Assembly: GCA_026702745.1 (NCBI GenBank)
Contig: JAPPBT010000021.1
Location: 1 to 45,298, forward strand
Length of the DNA: 45,298 bases
Direction: 5' to 3'
Source of the DNA: Gemmatimonadota bacterium
GTDB lineage: Bacteria > JAAXHH01
How positions within the stretch are numbered: the first letter of the stretch is position 1; each line of letters starts with the position of its first letter. The translations under genes and the position numbers were made by a program. Positions 1 to 8,536 of this stretch are shown one piece after another. A model generated the notes under the pieces. It was not told where the DNA came from, made no database searches, and saw nothing but the letters and a program-made list of their open reading frames with translations.

Positions 1-326
1 CTGTCCCTACCGCCCAGATACCTGGGCAGGACGTGATCCACGGTCAGGGGTCCTCTCGTCGTACTGCAGTACTGGCACTGGTGGCCGTCGCGCTTGAGGA
101 TGTTCTTGCGGGACAGCATGATGCCCTTGCGGGGTATGCGGACGAAGTTCACGAGCCGGACGATACTGGGCCGGTCGAACAGCGTGTAAACGCCCCGCAC
201 CGGGTCCGCATAATTGTCAATGATCTCCGCCTTGCGCAGAAAAACGAGAATGACCGCCCGTCTTGCCGTACAAACACTCAAAGGCTCGTAGTTCTGGTTC
301 AGAACGAGGACATGTTCGCTTACCAT
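1..326 (-). CDS. HNH endonuclease, C-terminus cut by the window edge
   Basis: The minus strand is open from an ATG at 326-324 to the window edge, giving 108 codons with no stop. It opens with the family's usual VLVLNQNYEPL segment. It then has IPRKGIMLSRKNIL, a Cys pair (CQYC) and the HNH-type core LTVDHVLPRYLGG, where D-H is the metal/catalytic pair. These are features of stand-alone HNH proteins of the McrA/5-methylcytosine-specific-like group, usually 160-200 aa, so the C-terminal part lies outside. A GTG three codons upstream is an alternative start. A good promoter lies about 90 bases upstream. Many such proteins are uncharacterised, and whether it belongs to the neighbouring defence genes is an inference. 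Confidence 0.85.
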   Translation of the reverse strand, partial: MVSEHVLVLNQNYEPLSVCTARRAVILVFLRKAEIIDNYADPVRGVYTLFDRPSIVRLVNFVRIPRKGIMLSRKNILKRDGHQCQYCSTTRGPLTVDHVLPRYLGGRD

Positions 327-657
327 GCCTTGCACGCCTTTCCGAAACCCCTGTTCCTCCCTCGCGAAACGATCCTGAACCGGTTACGGGAACGATCCCC
401 GTTAAACCTACACAATGTAGATTTATCAAGGGCTTACGTCAATAGTTTTATTGGCGGACACAGGCGGGTGGAACGGAGTTTCATGCACGGTGGCATCCTG
501 TTGCGACGGGGCAAATTACGACTTGATTCCTGACCGGTTCTGGTTATTGTAAGATACGGATTCATATTACGGCGTATCGATCCAAAATCACGGCTCAGTT
601 ACAGGTGCGCGTTGACTCAAAACGTATACTGTGTCTGCACCCCGACCTAAGGTAAAT
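327..657. other. Divergent intergenic region between HNH gene and mod
   Basis: This stretch of about 330 bases has no convincing gene. It holds the minus-strand promoter for the HNH gene (414-442). In front of mod there is a -10-like TATACT at 625-630, but without a good -35 at the right distance; the TTGACT at 612-617 is only 7 bases away. The mod ribosome binding site is AAGG at 649-652. Confidence 0.5.
414..442 (-). promoter_or_regulatory. Predicted sigma70-type promoter of the HNH gene
   Basis: Read on the minus strand, TTGACG (442-437) is followed after 17 bases by TACATT (419-414). The -35 matches 5 of 6 and the -10 matches 4 of 6 consensus bases. The distance to the HNH start leaves a leader of about 80 bases. 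Confidence 0.45.
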
Positions 658-3600
658 ATGTCTGACTCAATCAGTAAATTTCAAACACTACTAAGAGAAC
701 TGTTTCAGTTCGACTGCGCTGATCTAGATTTCGGCATCTACCGTATCATGAATCACAAGAGAGATGAGATCGAACGGTTTATCACGGTGGATCTGCCAGT
801 TAATGTCAAAGAGGAATTGAATCGTGGAGCACTAGCCGAGCAAGCTCAAGCAGCAGCTGAACTAGAAGAAACCGCACAGCAGATCAGAACCACTTTGACA
901 CAGGACGCGATTGACGCCGATGGAAATCTGGTCAAATTTCAGGACGCGGATATCGGTAAAAGGTACCTCGAGCTAAGGGAGAAGGCACATGGCGGTGGCA
1001 ACCGGGATGCTCTCGAATCAGTAGTCTTCAATCACCTATATGCCTTCTTCAGTCGCTACTACCAGGAAGGCGATTTCATCTCAAAGCCCCGCTACTCCAA
1101 GCGCCACCGATACGCGATTCCCTACAACGGCGAAGAGGTCCATTTACACTGGGCCAATAAGGACCAGTATTACGTTAAGACCGGCGAAAACTTCCGAGAT
1201 TACTCGTTTCAAGTACGCGATGTAACCGTGCATTTCAAACTTCAAGCGGCCGACGTGGAGCAGGACAACGTCAAGGGTGACAAGAGGTTTTTCTTTCCCA
1301 GCAACGTGGAACCAACCTGGGACGGAAACAACAGACGGCTCCAGATTGGTTTTGAATTCCGTCCGCTTACCGCGCAGGAGGAAATCACCTACAGCAAAAG
1401 AAACCAGCAGGATGCTATTCTCGCCGAAGCAGTTGAAAAGATACCTGGTCGGCTTGAACAGGCCCCCGCTGCATTGAGTGCACTAATGACAGAGAGACGT
1501 GAAAACGGGGATAGCAAGCCGGTAACTGTCCTTGAACACCACTTGAAGCAGTATACCCGCCGCAACACCTCGGACTTCTTCATCCACAAGGATCTCAAGG
1601 GATTTCTCGACAACGAACTCGATTTCTATCTCAAGAACGAAGTACTGATCCTCGACGAAGTAGAGACGGGTGGAGAAGAACGTGCTGAAGGATGGTTTCA
1701 GATAATGAGGATGATCCGTTCTGTAGGCCGTCAGATAATCGAATTCCTGAATCAGATCGAGAATTTCCAGAAATTGCTTTGGGAAAAGCGCAAGTTCATC
1801 ACTGAAACGCAGTATTGTATATCGGTCGGACATGTTGACCAATGTTTCTATGAAGAAGTCTCTAAATGCGAGGCGCAGTGGGAGGAATGGAAAACGCTGG
1901 CCCTTCTCGATATCGGCGAAAATCACACGGACCTGTTTAATCTGACCAATGACTATGTAGGTAAACGTGTAGAGTTCCTGCAGAATCGCCCGACGCTTCC
2001 TCTCGATACGAAGCACTTCGACGAGGACTTTGTCGATCGCCTGTTAGGCAGTTTCGAGGATCTGGACGGCATGACGGGCGGGCTGTTGATCCACGGCGAG
2101 AACTGGCAGGCGTTGAATCAGTTGTCAAGAATGTACATGGGTCAGTTTAAATGTGTGCATATAGATCCGCCATACAACACACAGACAAGCGGGTTTCTCT
2201 ACAAAAACGGATACCAGCATTCGAGTTGGCTTGCTATGATGCAAAATCGTATCGCTGCAACAGTCCCGTTACTTGCACAGGATGGTTCCTTCCTGTGCCA
2301 CATTGACGAGAACGAGTATGAACGACTGTACCTTATGGTGGACGGGTTTCCAATTAGAGATTCCGGTACAGTTGTGTGGGATAAGAGAAATCCCATGACA
2401 GGCGGTGGTGGTATCGCAATCCAACATGAATATGTTATCTGGAGATCCGATTCTACCGAAGCATTCAATCTTCGGAACCAGTCTGTCATTAGCATTTTAA
2501 ACAAAGCAAAGGAACTCGTATCACTGAATGGTGGACTTACGCCTGAATCCAAACGATCGTTTTCGAAGTGGGTAGTTAGTAACCCGGCACTTAGTGGTGG
2601 TGAAAGAGCCTACCGTTTTTTGGATGAAAATGGTCACGTGTTTCAAAGCGTTAGCCTTAGGGCACCCGAACCACGTCAAGATCCTAAATTCCATGTTCCA
2701 CTGATTCATCCGGTAACAGGCCAGCCATGTCCCGTCCCTCCGAATGGTTTCTCACGTACTCCTGAAACTCTTCAGCGTATGATCGAGAAGGGAGAGATCA
2801 TTTTTGGTAGTGACCACACAACCCAACCGAGGCAGAAACGTTTTTTGACGGAAGACTCAAGAAGGCAATTCACGTCCATCATTCAAGACGCTACTCGTGG
2901 CAAATTGGATTTGAAAAACTTAAACTTGGAGGATTTTCCCTATTGCCATTCGGTGCGTTTCTACGAGGGCTTGTTAGCAGCGGCTACACCTGAAAACGAT
3001 AGCGCTGTCCTTGATTATTTTGCAGGCTCGGGAACTACTGGTCACGCAGTCATAAATCTTAACAGAGAAGACGGTGGCCAGCGTACGTTTATCCTTGTCG
3101 AGATGGGCGATCACTTCGACACAGTGCTACTGCCACGCATTAAAAAAGTAACGTTCACGCCAGAGTGGAAGGACGGTAAGCCGAAACGCATGGCAACACA
3201 GGAAGAAGCAAATCGTAGCCCGAGCATTATAAAGTACATGCGATTGGAATCCTATGAGGACGCGCTGAACAACATCGACTTCGCCGAGAGATCCGGACAG
3301 AATGCCCTACAATTCAACGACTACCTGCTTAAGTACATGCTCCGATGGGAAACGAAACACTGTTCGACCCTCCTGAACGTCGAGAATCTAACCCAGCCTT
3401 TCAACTATACGCTCAATTTCCACGTAGACGGTCAGATCCGGCAGCGAATCGCCGACATTCCGGAGACGTTCAACTACCTGATCGGTCTGCGCGTTGATAC
3501 CCGTCGAGTGTACAACAGCGATGATCGGCGATACTTGGTTTATCGAGGTCAGATTGAGCAGCGGCGAGTTGTCGTTATCTGGAGAGAAACCCAGCATTGG

Positions 3601-3759
3601 AACAATGCCGATCTGACACGCGATAAGGCGTTTGTAGACGAACTTAGACTGGCAGAGGGTGCGGATGAGGTCTATGTGAACGGTGATTCCCTTATCCGAG
3701 AAGCAAATGCACTGGAGCCGGAGTTCAAGCGCAGGATGTTCGCAGGCGCTCAGATGTAA
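658..3759 (+). CDS. mod: Type III-like DNA adenine methyltransferase (Mod subunit)
   Basis: Predicted 1033-aa site-specific N6-adenine methyltransferase. Catalytic motif IV is DPPY at residues 503-506. The SAM-binding motif I, DYFAGSGTT, is at 786-794. The order IV before I, with the target-recognition region between, marks a beta-class enzyme. A long N-terminal domain of about 480 residues has no motif I can name; it begins with a DFGIYRIMNHKR segment that I associate with large Mod-type methyltransferases. I chose ATG 658 because AAGG sits 5 bases upstream; a GTG at 631 would add nine residues. The partner helicase-nuclease is at 5383-8526. The unusual point is that four small genes of HEPN/nucleotidyltransferase type separate them. 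G+C is clearly lower than in the genes from 8537 on, as expected for a transferred island. Confidence 0.88.
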   Translation: MSDSISKFQTLLRELFQFDCADLDFGIYRIMNHKRDEIERFITVDLPVNVKEELNRGALAEQAQAAAELEETAQQIRTTLTQDAIDADGNLVKFQDADIGKRYLELREKAHGGGNRDALESVVFNHLYAFFSRYYQEGDFISKPRYSKRHRYAIPYNGEEVHLHWANKDQYYVKTGENFRDYSFQVRDVTVHFKLQAADVEQDNVKGDKRFFFPSNVEPTWDGNNRRLQIGFEFRPLTAQEEITYSKRNQQDAILAEAVEKIPGRLEQAPAALSALMTERRENGDSKPVTVLEHHLKQYTRRNTSDFFIHKDLKGFLDNELDFYLKNEVLILDEVETGGEERAEGWFQIMRMIRSVGRQIIEFLNQIENFQKLLWEKRKFITETQYCISVGHVDQCFYEEVSKCEAQWEEWKTLALLDIGENHTDLFNLTNDYVGKRVEFLQNRPTLPLDTKHFDEDFVDRLLGSFEDLDGMTGGLLIHGENWQALNQLSRMYMGQFKCVHIDPPYNTQTSGFLYKNGYQHSSWLAMMQNRIAATVPLLAQDGSFLCHIDENEYERLYLMVDGFPIRDSGTVVWDKRNPMTGGGGIAIQHEYVIWRSDSTEAFNLRNQSVISILNKAKELVSLNGGLTPESKRSFSKWVVSNPALSGGERAYRFLDENGHVFQSVSLRAPEPRQDPKFHVPLIHPVTGQPCPVPPNGFSRTPETLQRMIEKGEIIFGSDHTTQPRQKRFLTEDSRRQFTSIIQDATRGKLDLKNLNLEDFPYCHSVRFYEGLLAAATPENDSAVLDYFAGSGTTGHAVINLNREDGGQRTFILVEMGDHFDTVLLPRIKKVTFTPEWKDGKPKRMATQEEANRSPSIIKYMRLESYEDALNNIDFAERSGQNALQFNDYLLKYMLRWETKHCSTLLNVENLTQPFNYTLNFHVDGQIRQRIADIPETFNYLIGLRVDTRRVYNSDDRRYLVYRGQIEQRRVVVIWRETQHWNNADLTRDKAFVDELRLAEGADEVYVNGDSLIREANALEPEFKRRMFAGAQM

Positions 3760-3773
3760 AATGGATTCTTTTT

Positions 3774-3811
3774 GATACTGAAGTATTCTGGGATTCTGAC
3801 CTTCAGGTATC
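3774..3811 (+). other. Imperfect inverted repeat between mod and the first MNT gene
   Basis: GATACTGAAG at 3774-3783 pairs with CTTCAGGTATC at 3801-3811, with one bulged G and a 17-base loop. It lies 14 bases after the mod stop and 66 bases before the nucleotidyltransferase start. It has no U-tract, so it could be an RNA structure or protein site that sets the toxin-antitoxin genes apart from mod rather than a strong terminator. Confidence 0.35.
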
Positions 3812-3877
3812 TTGAGATGTGGTTAGGTGGTTCTTGTCCAGTCTGACCTTATCCGGGCTTTTGTAAGGAGTTCTGTT

Positions 3878-4210
3878 ATGGATAATGCCTTTAAACAAGC
3901 AACTCCTATAGTAATCAAGAAGTTGGTGCGAAATGTGGTGAAATGTGTAGATCCTATACGGATTATTCTCTTTGGCTCAGCGGCCAGAGGAGACATGGAA
4001 GCGCATAGCGACCTGGATCTACTCGTCGTTATGCCCGAGGGCGTTCATCGGCGAAGAACGGCGCAGAAACTCTATAGGGAAATTACCGGGCTAGGTGTGC
4101 CATTCGACATTGTCGTTGCAACACCGAATGATCTAGAAAAGCACAGACAGAATGTAGGTTTGATCTACAAAAACGCATTGGAGGAGGGTAAGGAGATATA
4201 TGGCCGTTGA
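3878..4210 (+). CDS. MNT-type nucleotidyltransferase, antitoxin-like (pair 1)
   Basis: A 110-aa minimal nucleotidyltransferase. The fold signature GS-x10-DxD is complete: G33 S34 and D45-x-D47. In HEPN/MNT modules such proteins usually act as antitoxins, some by transferring AMP to the HEPN partner. ATG 3878 is the clear start, with AAGGAG at 3865-3870, 7 bases upstream; an upstream GTG at 3827 lacks such a site. The 3' end overlaps the next gene by 11 bases, typical of translationally coupled partners. All apparent catalytic residues are present, unlike in the second pair at 4735. Confidence 0.88.
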   Translation: MDNAFKQATPIVIKKLVRNVVKCVDPIRIILFGSAARGDMEAHSDLDLLVVMPEGVHRRRTAQKLYREITGLGVPFDIVVATPNDLEKHRQNVGLIYKNALEEGKEIYGR

Positions 4211-4604
4211 CTCTTCCTCTCCAGGCAGTGCCAAAGACTGGCTTCGTCATGCGCGCAGCGACCTGGAACTTGCCTGCATAGACCAGCCGGAAGGCGTCTT
4301 GCTGGAAACCCTCTGTTTCCATGCTCAACAAGCCACGGAGAAAGCCCTGAAGGCCGTTTTTGTGTTTCTTGAAACAGATTTCCCTCGAACGCACAATATA
4401 CGAACATTGCTGGATCTGTTATCGAATCACATCGGCATTCCTCAAGTAGTAGATGCAAGCGCGGGACTTACCGACTATGCCGTTGAATCCCGCTATCCCA
4501 TGAATACCGAACCCGTCGACGAAGAAGAATACCAGCATGCAATCGGTCTCGCCAAATTGGTGGTGCATTGGGCCGAAACATTGATTTGCGAAAACATACG
4601 GTGA
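4200..4604 (+). CDS. HEPN-domain protein, toxin-like (pair 1)
   Basis: A 134-aa HEPN protein of the COG2250 type. Recognisable parts are W-L-x-H-A-x-x-D-L near the N-terminus, the core CFHAQQATEKALKA helix, the P-R-T-H-N-I turn and a late YAVESRYP segment. It overlaps the nucleotidyltransferase gene upstream, and AGGAG lies just before the ATG. HEPN proteins of such pairs are often RNases held in check by the partner. I cannot point to a canonical R-x4-6-H motif here, so nuclease activity is not shown by the sequence. It is followed by a 130-base gap before the second pair. Confidence 0.85.
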   Translation: MAVDSSSPGSAKDWLRHARSDLELACIDQPEGVLLETLCFHAQQATEKALKAVFVFLETDFPRTHNIRTLLDLLSNHIGIPQVVDASAGLTDYAVESRYPMNTEPVDEEEYQHAIGLAKLVVHWAETLICENIR

Positions 4605-4734
4605 GTGGCCATGGTGTTTTGATCGTCTTGGCGTTCATCGTGGACGGTTTACATAGCGGGTTATTGCAAATACCAGCAAATCGAAGTATCGAAACAAGCT
4701 TCTACTAGGTAGTCTTCCCAGAGACAATTCTATC

Positions 4735-5052
4735 TTGGATTTTTACTCGTGTACCTCAAAGCGCAAGATTGCCGAATTCTGTCAGCGCAATCGCATCAAG
4801 CGACTCGCCTTAATCGAATCTATACAACGCGACGCTATCACGCTTGAAAGCGACTTGGACGTACTAGTCGCCTTCGAATCGGATGTCCGTATTGGATACA
4901 TCGGACTGGCCGGTTTAGAGATCGAGCTAATGGAATTGCTCGGGTGGAAGACTGACATTCACACACTAGAGGGAGTAGAAAGAAGCCGCAACTGGTTGCT
5001 TCGCAAGATAATACTCGGTTCGGCGGAGACGGTATATGAGCAGACGAGATGA
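4735..5052 (+). CDS. mntA: MntA-like nucleotidyltransferase with altered active site (pair 2)
   Basis: A 105-aa protein of the COG1669/MntA type. KIAEFC and RIKRLAL match the family N-terminus, SDLDVLVAFE holds the metal-binding D40-x-D42, and LLGWKTDIHTL matches the C-terminal VDLVT region. The signature is usually FGS-x10-DxD, but here residues 27-29 read I-E-S, so the loop glycine is a glutamate. This glycine lies in the nucleotide-binding loop, so activity is probably reduced or lost. The start is uncertain: TTG 4735 is the only usual start codon in a sensible place and has only a weak AGAGA upstream. It overlaps the next gene by 17 bases, the usual antitoxin-toxin layout. Confidence 0.75.
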   Translation: MDFYSCTSKRKIAEFCQRNRIKRLALIESIQRDAITLESDLDVLVAFESDVRIGYIGLAGLEIELMELLGWKTDIHTLEGVERSRNWLLRKIILGSAETVYEQTR

Positions 5053-5383
5053 TCAATTAGCCTTGGTAAAGATGCGGAACCACGCTGCGGAAGCGATAGC
5101 TATACTCGGTGAGTCTAGTTTGAATGATCTCGAAGAAAACCGTGTCACTGAACTTGGATTGTGGAAACTGTTGGAGATTATTGGCGAAGCGGCCAACCGC
5201 ATTTCTGCAGAGACGCAACGACTCCATCAAGAGGTTCCCTGGCCTCAGATCATGGCAATGGGTAACCGAATGGTATACGGCTACGACGACATCAGTCTTG
5301 AAAGATTGTGGGACACAACAAAGTGGGAACTACCGCCACTCGTGAAGCAACTAGATCTCCTTATCGACAAAGAGAATCTATAA
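5036..5383 (+). CDS. hepT: HepT-like (DUF86) HEPN protein lacking the R-x4-H motif (pair 2)
   Basis: A 115-aa protein matching the HepT/DUF86 pattern: ELGLWKLLEIIGEAANRIS, then VPWPQI, then the active-site helix, then a DISLERLWDTT tail. In HepT the active site is R-N-x-x-x-H-x-Y. Here residues 76-83 read G-N-R-M-V-Y-G-Y, so the catalytic Arg is Gly76 and the His is Tyr81, while the last Tyr (Y83, the position AMPylated in studied HepT) remains. RNase activity is therefore doubtful. GGAG at 5025-5028 supports the ATG at 5036. Its stop overlaps the start of the helicase gene (taATG), so it is coupled to Res. Confidence 0.82.
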   Translation: MSRRDDQLALVKMRNHAAEAIAILGESSLNDLEENRVTELGLWKLLEIIGEAANRISAETQRLHQEVPWPQIMAMGNRMVYGYDDISLERLWDTTKWELPPLVKQLDLLIDKENL

Positions 5384-8300
5384 TGCCTTCCGAACAGCAT
5401 ACCAGCCTAGACCGGCGTCTGGTCCTGTTGGCGTGGTTGAATCGCCAGTTCGGATACGAGCAGAACCGCGATCTACTGGTAGATATGAGAGAAGCGGATG
5501 AAGGATTTGACGCCTACGGTCACAGTTCAATCTACCATCGATTGATCAGCCGTGGTGACAAGATAAAGATCCCTCCTGAAATACTCGCCAAATACGACAA
5601 GAACATCCATAAACACCTTATGGCTATGAACGCGCTACGTTCTGAGCCCATAGTCTTGAGATACTTCCAACACTTGGCGGCGTGGTATACGGAGTATGCT
5701 CTTGACAGTTACTTCAACAGACCGGGGCAAACTGTGAGTGCTCTGAACGACTTCGCCAGAGCGCACAATGCACATACTTCGAACCAGATCGCATTCTCAA
5801 AGTCCGATCTGCGCAAGTTGGCTTTCTGGATGGCGACCGGAAGTGGAAAGACGCTTATAATGCACCTCAACTACCGGCAGTTTCTCCACTACAATGATCA
5901 GCAGTTAGACAACATTCTTCTGATAACGCCTAACGAGGGGTTGAGCACACAGCACATTGAAGAAATGACGGCGTCGAACATCCCCTGCCGACGCTTCGAA
6001 CGTCACGGGGACAGCCTGATGTCATCCACCCGCGAGGCGGTCCAGGTCATAGAGATCACCAAACTGACGGAGCAGAAACGTGGCGGTGGAGTAAGCGTCC
6101 CAGTAGAGGCATTCGAAGGCAACAACCTGATTTTCGTTGACGAAGGGCACAAGGGATCCGGTGGTGAGGCTTGGAGGAGAGTACGAGAGGAATTGGGAAA
6201 GACAGGTTACACGTTCGAGTACAGTGCGACGTTCGGCCAGGCGCTATCATCTGCTGGTAATGACGCGCTGACTATAGAATACGGCAAGGCGATCGCCTTC
6301 GACTATTCGTATAGGTACTTTCACGGCGATGGTTACGGGAAAGATTTTCGGGTACTCAATTTGAACGAGGAAACGACATCCGAGTATACCGATCTGCTGT
6401 TACTGGGAAATCTGCTTTCTTTTTACGAACAGCAATGCTTGTTCGAAGCGCGAACCGAAGCGTTACGTACCTACGGACTGGAACGTCCTCTCTCATTGTT
6501 TATAGGTAGAAAGGTAAATGATGTTTACAACCAGAGTGGGGAAAAGCAGAGTGACGTGTTGACTGTAGCTCGTTTCCTGCATTGCGTCCTGAGCAAGCCG
6601 GACTGGGCTGCAGAGGCAATCGGCAGACTCCTCGAAGGAGAGACCGGTCTTTGCACGCCTCATGGACAGGACGTATTTGGCGATCAATTTGGGTATCTTC
6701 GTGCAATGAATCAGAATCCCCAAGAGATATACCGGGATCTGCTCACCTGTGTGTTCCACGCCCCGACATCTGGTGGACTGCATCTATGTGCAATACGCGG
6801 TTCAGACGGTGAAATCGGTCTGAAGGCAAGCACCGCAGATACCTATTTCGGGTTGATCTATATTGGCGACTCTACCGCGTTTAGAAACCTGGCGGGATCA
6901 GATGATTCCGGCATTGTGGTAGAGGAAGATGCGCTTACCGGTGGGTTATTCAACGATATCAATAGCCAAGGCACCACGATCAACGTCCTCATCGGTGCTA
7001 AAAGGTTTATCGAGGGTTGGGATTCCTACAGGGTATCCAATATGGGACTACTAAACGTCGGTAAAAGCGAAGGATCGGAAATCATCCAACTTTTTGGACG
7101 TGGCGTTCGCCTTCGGGGCAAAGACCGTTCCCTTAAAAGGAGTGCCTCTTTAAGTGGCGTCCATCCTGACCGGATCGAACTGCTCGAGACGCTGAATATA
7201 TATGCTGTTAGGGCAAATTACATGGCTCAGTTCCAAGTGTACTTGAATCGAGAAGGTATCGACACCGAAGGATACATCGATCTACCACTTACCATACGTT
7301 CCGAGTCGGATCTCTCAAATATGGGTCTTCTGATCCCCCGCATACCAGCGGATACCGATTTCGCTCGGGAGGAGGATCTTGCACTGACCCCGGATCATAC
7401 GGTACAGGTCCGGGTGGATGTAAGCACAAGGGTTCAGACTCTCGAAAGCGGTGTTGAAGGTGTTGAGACAACCGTCGTCCAGGCAGGCACGGAGACGATC
7501 CTCACCGATGACCTTTTGGAGCTGATCGATTGGGAAAGAGTGTATATCGAACTGCTCGAGTACAAACATTCGAAGGATTTGAAAAACCTGTACATACAGC
7601 CGTCCCTGCTACGGTCCATAATATCGGATAATCTGCATTTCACACTTATAGCAGACGACGACCTGGTCCATCCGAAATCCTTTGAAGAAGTAGCACGCCT
7701 TCAGGAAGTAGTGACTACGATACTGCGCCGTTACGTAGACGCATTCTACCGATCCAGGCAGAGAGCTTGGGAATCGAACCGGATGATTTACAAAATACTG
7801 GACGAACATGACCCCAATCTGCGCTTTAACCATCTCTACTCTTCTGACGGGAAGGGACAATACATCGTTAGTGTCCGGCGGTCCGAAGACTCAATGATCG
7901 AAGAGATTGAAAACCTCATTTCTGGCAACGATCGGATATATCAGGAAGAATCGGCCGAATTACCCCGCCTTCACTTCGACAGGCATCTCTATCAACCATT
8001 GCTGATAGAGCAGAATGAAAAGGTTAAAAGTACACCTCCGGCATTAACAAAAAGTGAGCGAGCATTTGTCACCGATCTGAAAGAATACTGGGTGAGCGAA
8101 AAGGACAAATCCCTGCTGGAAGTCGAGGTTTTTCTTCTGAGGAATCTCAGCCGCGGGACTGGCGTTGGTTTCTTCGAATCGAGCGGATTCTATCCCGATT
8201 TCATCCTCTGGATCAAGGAAACGGGTAAACAACACATCGTATTTATCGAGCCTCACGGTATGATCCACGCAGAAGCATACGAACACGACGAGAAAGCACA

Positions 8301-8526
8301 ACTTCATGTGAGATTACCGGATATGGCCAAGAAGATCGGTGAGAGAAGTGGACGCGACGACATTACGCTTGACTCGTACGTCATTTCGGCAACGCGTTTC
8401 CAAGACCTTCGCAAGAGGTATAGCGACGGAACTTGGGATATGGAAAGATTCGCAGAAGCCCACATACTCTTCGCCGAGCAGTACAACTACTTAAGTCAGA
8501 TTTTCGAAGCTCAACTTTCAACCTGA
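5383..8526 (+). CDS. res: Type III-like restriction subunit (Res): SF2 helicase with nuclease-like C-terminus
   Basis: A 1047-aa superfamily 2 helicase. Walker A ATGSGKT is at 151-157, the DEAH-box position reads DEGH at 253-256, motif III SAT is at 281-283, and the motif VI region QLFGRGVRLRG is at 569-579. The first 145 residues form an extra domain of unknown role. Near the C-terminus a PD-(D/E)xK-like block is visible: D939 in YPDFILW, then E956-P-H958-G, so the lysine usual for this nuclease fold is a histidine. ATG 5383 overlaps the previous stop by one base and has AAAGAGA 7 bases upstream; an in-frame ATG at 5308 inside the preceding gene is unlikely. It forms a restriction pair with mod at 658, and mazG starts 10 bases after its end. 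Confidence 0.85.
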   Translation: MPSEQHTSLDRRLVLLAWLNRQFGYEQNRDLLVDMREADEGFDAYGHSSIYHRLISRGDKIKIPPEILAKYDKNIHKHLMAMNALRSEPIVLRYFQHLAAWYTEYALDSYFNRPGQTVSALNDFARAHNAHTSNQIAFSKSDLRKLAFWMATGSGKTLIMHLNYRQFLHYNDQQLDNILLITPNEGLSTQHIEEMTASNIPCRRFERHGDSLMSSTREAVQVIEITKLTEQKRGGGVSVPVEAFEGNNLIFVDEGHKGSGGEAWRRVREELGKTGYTFEYSATFGQALSSAGNDALTIEYGKAIAFDYSYRYFHGDGYGKDFRVLNLNEETTSEYTDLLLLGNLLSFYEQQCLFEARTEALRTYGLERPLSLFIGRKVNDVYNQSGEKQSDVLTVARFLHCVLSKPDWAAEAIGRLLEGETGLCTPHGQDVFGDQFGYLRAMNQNPQEIYRDLLTCVFHAPTSGGLHLCAIRGSDGEIGLKASTADTYFGLIYIGDSTAFRNLAGSDDSGIVVEEDALTGGLFNDINSQGTTINVLIGAKRFIEGWDSYRVSNMGLLNVGKSEGSEIIQLFGRGVRLRGKDRSLKRSASLSGVHPDRIELLETLNIYAVRANYMAQFQVYLNREGIDTEGYIDLPLTIRSESDLSNMGLLIPRIPADTDFAREEDLALTPDHTVQVRVDVSTRVQTLESGVEGVETTVVQAGTETILTDDLLELIDWERVYIELLEYKHSKDLKNLYIQPSLLRSIISDNLHFTLIADDDLVHPKSFEEVARLQEVVTTILRRYVDAFYRSRQRAWESNRMIYKILDEHDPNLRFNHLYSSDGKGQYIVSVRRSEDSMIEEIENLISGNDRIYQEESAELPRLHFDRHLYQPLLIEQNEKVKSTPPALTKSERAFVTDLKEYWVSEKDKSLLEVEVFLLRNLSRGTGVGFFESSGFYPDFILWIKETGKQHIVFIEPHGMIHAEAYEHDEKAQLHVRLPDMAKKIGERSGRDDITLDSYVISATRFQDLRKRYSDGTWDMERFAEAHILFAEQYNYLSQIFEAQLST

Positions 8527-8536
8527 CACAACCCCT

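Noticed and set aside
33-533. Plus-strand open frame at the start of the window
   Set aside because: It is antisense to the recognisable HNH nuclease gene and has no family-like sequence.
4838-5056. Minus-strand open frame opposite the second MntA gene
   Set aside because: The plus-strand frame matches the MntA family over its whole length.
658-8526. DISARM or BREX system
   Set aside because: A methyltransferase and a helicase are present, but there is no drmA/drmB, PglZ, BrxC or BrxL-like gene. The Mod/Res architecture fits type III-like restriction better.
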